A DNA stretch of 13,427 bases from Bacteroidota bacterium. Lineage in GTDB: Bacteria; Bacteroidota; Bacteroidia; Flavobacteriales; Weeksellaceae. The translations under genes were made by a program, and so were the position numbers. The notes beneath the pieces were generated by a model that was not told where the DNA came from, ran no database searches, and was given only the letters and a program-made list of their open reading frames with translations. The stretch lies in contig JAFAAJ010000073.1 of NCBI GenBank assembly GCA_023426625.1, positions 1-13,427 of the forward strand, in the 5' to 3' direction. Positions 12,996 to 13,427 of the stretch are shown piece after piece; the stretch's first letter is position 1; the number at the start of each line of letters is the position of its first letter.

Positions 12996-13424
12996 ATGTT
13001 CAGCAAACAGGAAGCACAGCAATTAAAAAAAGAGTTTTGGACGGCTTTTGGAAAGTCTTTTCCAAGGAAATGGATTTTATACGACACAAAAATCAAAGAT
13101 TTTTCTTTTAAATTTTATGCAGACAATAAGAAAGCCGAAGTTTCATTGGATATAGAAATGAAAGATGAGATCTTCCGAAATGCATATTATGAAAAGATAT
13201 GGTCTTTGGAGGATATTCTAAAAGATTTTATCGGGGATTTTCAGAAAGAGGAATATTTCACATTGGAAAACGGCAAGGTCATCAGCAAAATCTGGGTTGA
13301 AAAAAACGGTGTTTCTATTTTCAATAAAAATACATGGCAGGAAACTTTTGAATTCTTTGTGGAAAAAATGGATGGGTTTGAAAGGTTTTATTATGAGTAT
13401 GAGGATTTTATAAAGGATGTATAA
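12996..13424 (+). CDS. DUF4268-like protein of unknown function
   Basis: This complete 142-residue acidic, aromatic-rich protein has no signal peptide, membrane segment or cysteine. The sequence resembles the DUF4268 family: opening FSKQEAQQLKKEFWTAFG (2-19), then KWILYDTKIKDFSFKF (25-40), a central VSLDIEMKD, and a C-terminal helix with TWQETFEFFVEKMDGFERFY. No catalytic motif can be named, and DUF4268 domains elsewhere sometimes accompany nuclease-like proteins, which does not assign a role here. The stop TAA ends 3 bases before the window edge. It is divergent from the Rrf2 gene over 118 bp and may be under Rrf2 control. Confidence 0.8.
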   Translation: MFSKQEAQQLKKEFWTAFGKSFPRKWILYDTKIKDFSFKFYADNKKAEVSLDIEMKDEIFRNAYYEKIWSLEDILKDFIGDFQKEEYFTLENGKVISKIWVEKNGVSIFNKNTWQETFEFFVEKMDGFERFYYEYEDFIKDV

Positions 13425-13427
13425 TAT

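Noticed and set aside
1..13427. CRISPR arrays, insertion sequences, tRNA or rRNA genes
   Set aside because: No regularly spaced repeats, transposase genes, cloverleaf sequences or rRNA stretches were recognised on either strand.

Overview
The window reads as chromosomal DNA from a member of the Bacteroidota, most like the Chryseobacterium/Flavobacteriia group. The support is low GC, the TAnnTTTG promoter element in front of most transcription units, absence of Shine-Dalgarno sequences, a type IX secretion (T9SS) C-terminal domain, TonB-dependent uptake paired with HmuY-family proteins, and Chryseobacterium-like signal peptides. The genus is inferred from protein style, not from a marker gene.

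Layout. Positions 1-319 are non-coding and hold a perfect 17-bp inverted repeat and the lipB promoter. lipB (octanoyltransferase, +) is followed by a bidirectional terminator. On the minus strand there follow an exported peptide-deformylase-like protein whose metal-binding Cys is replaced by Asp, and an exported ChaN-family putative heme-binding protein, each with its own promoter and, for chaN, its own terminator.

The core is a seven-gene minus-strand heme-acquisition operon transcribed from about 10456 to a terminator at 2774-2806: TonB-dependent receptor, HmuY-family lipoprotein, HmuT (heme-binding lipoprotein), HmuU (permease), HmuV (ATPase), a class I SAM methyltransferase, and HemS/HmuS (cytoplasmic heme handling). 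From HmuT onward, genes are separated by 3 nt or less or overlap. Divergent from the receptor, on the plus strand, is a second HmuY-like protein without a lipobox but with a T9SS sorting domain, so probably a secreted heme-binding protein. The 234-bp divergent region carries three copies of a TTATT-CYA-AATAA type dyad (one imperfect). Two of these overlap the promoters, so they are candidate operators for joint control by iron or heme.

The inferred logic is that heme is captured outside by the secreted and lipid-anchored HmuY-like proteins. It crosses the outer membrane through the receptor, is carried by HmuT to HmuUV, and is handled in the cytoplasm by HemS. ChaN and the methyltransferase are accessory parts of unknown exact role.

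The right end (12042-13424) holds a small antibiotic biosynthesis monooxygenase-family protein, an Rrf2-family regulator with four clustered cysteines, and a divergent DUF4268-like protein. The Rrf2/DUF4268 intergenic region has three TTGCAA palindromes and an 8-bp inverted repeat that may be Rrf2 operators.
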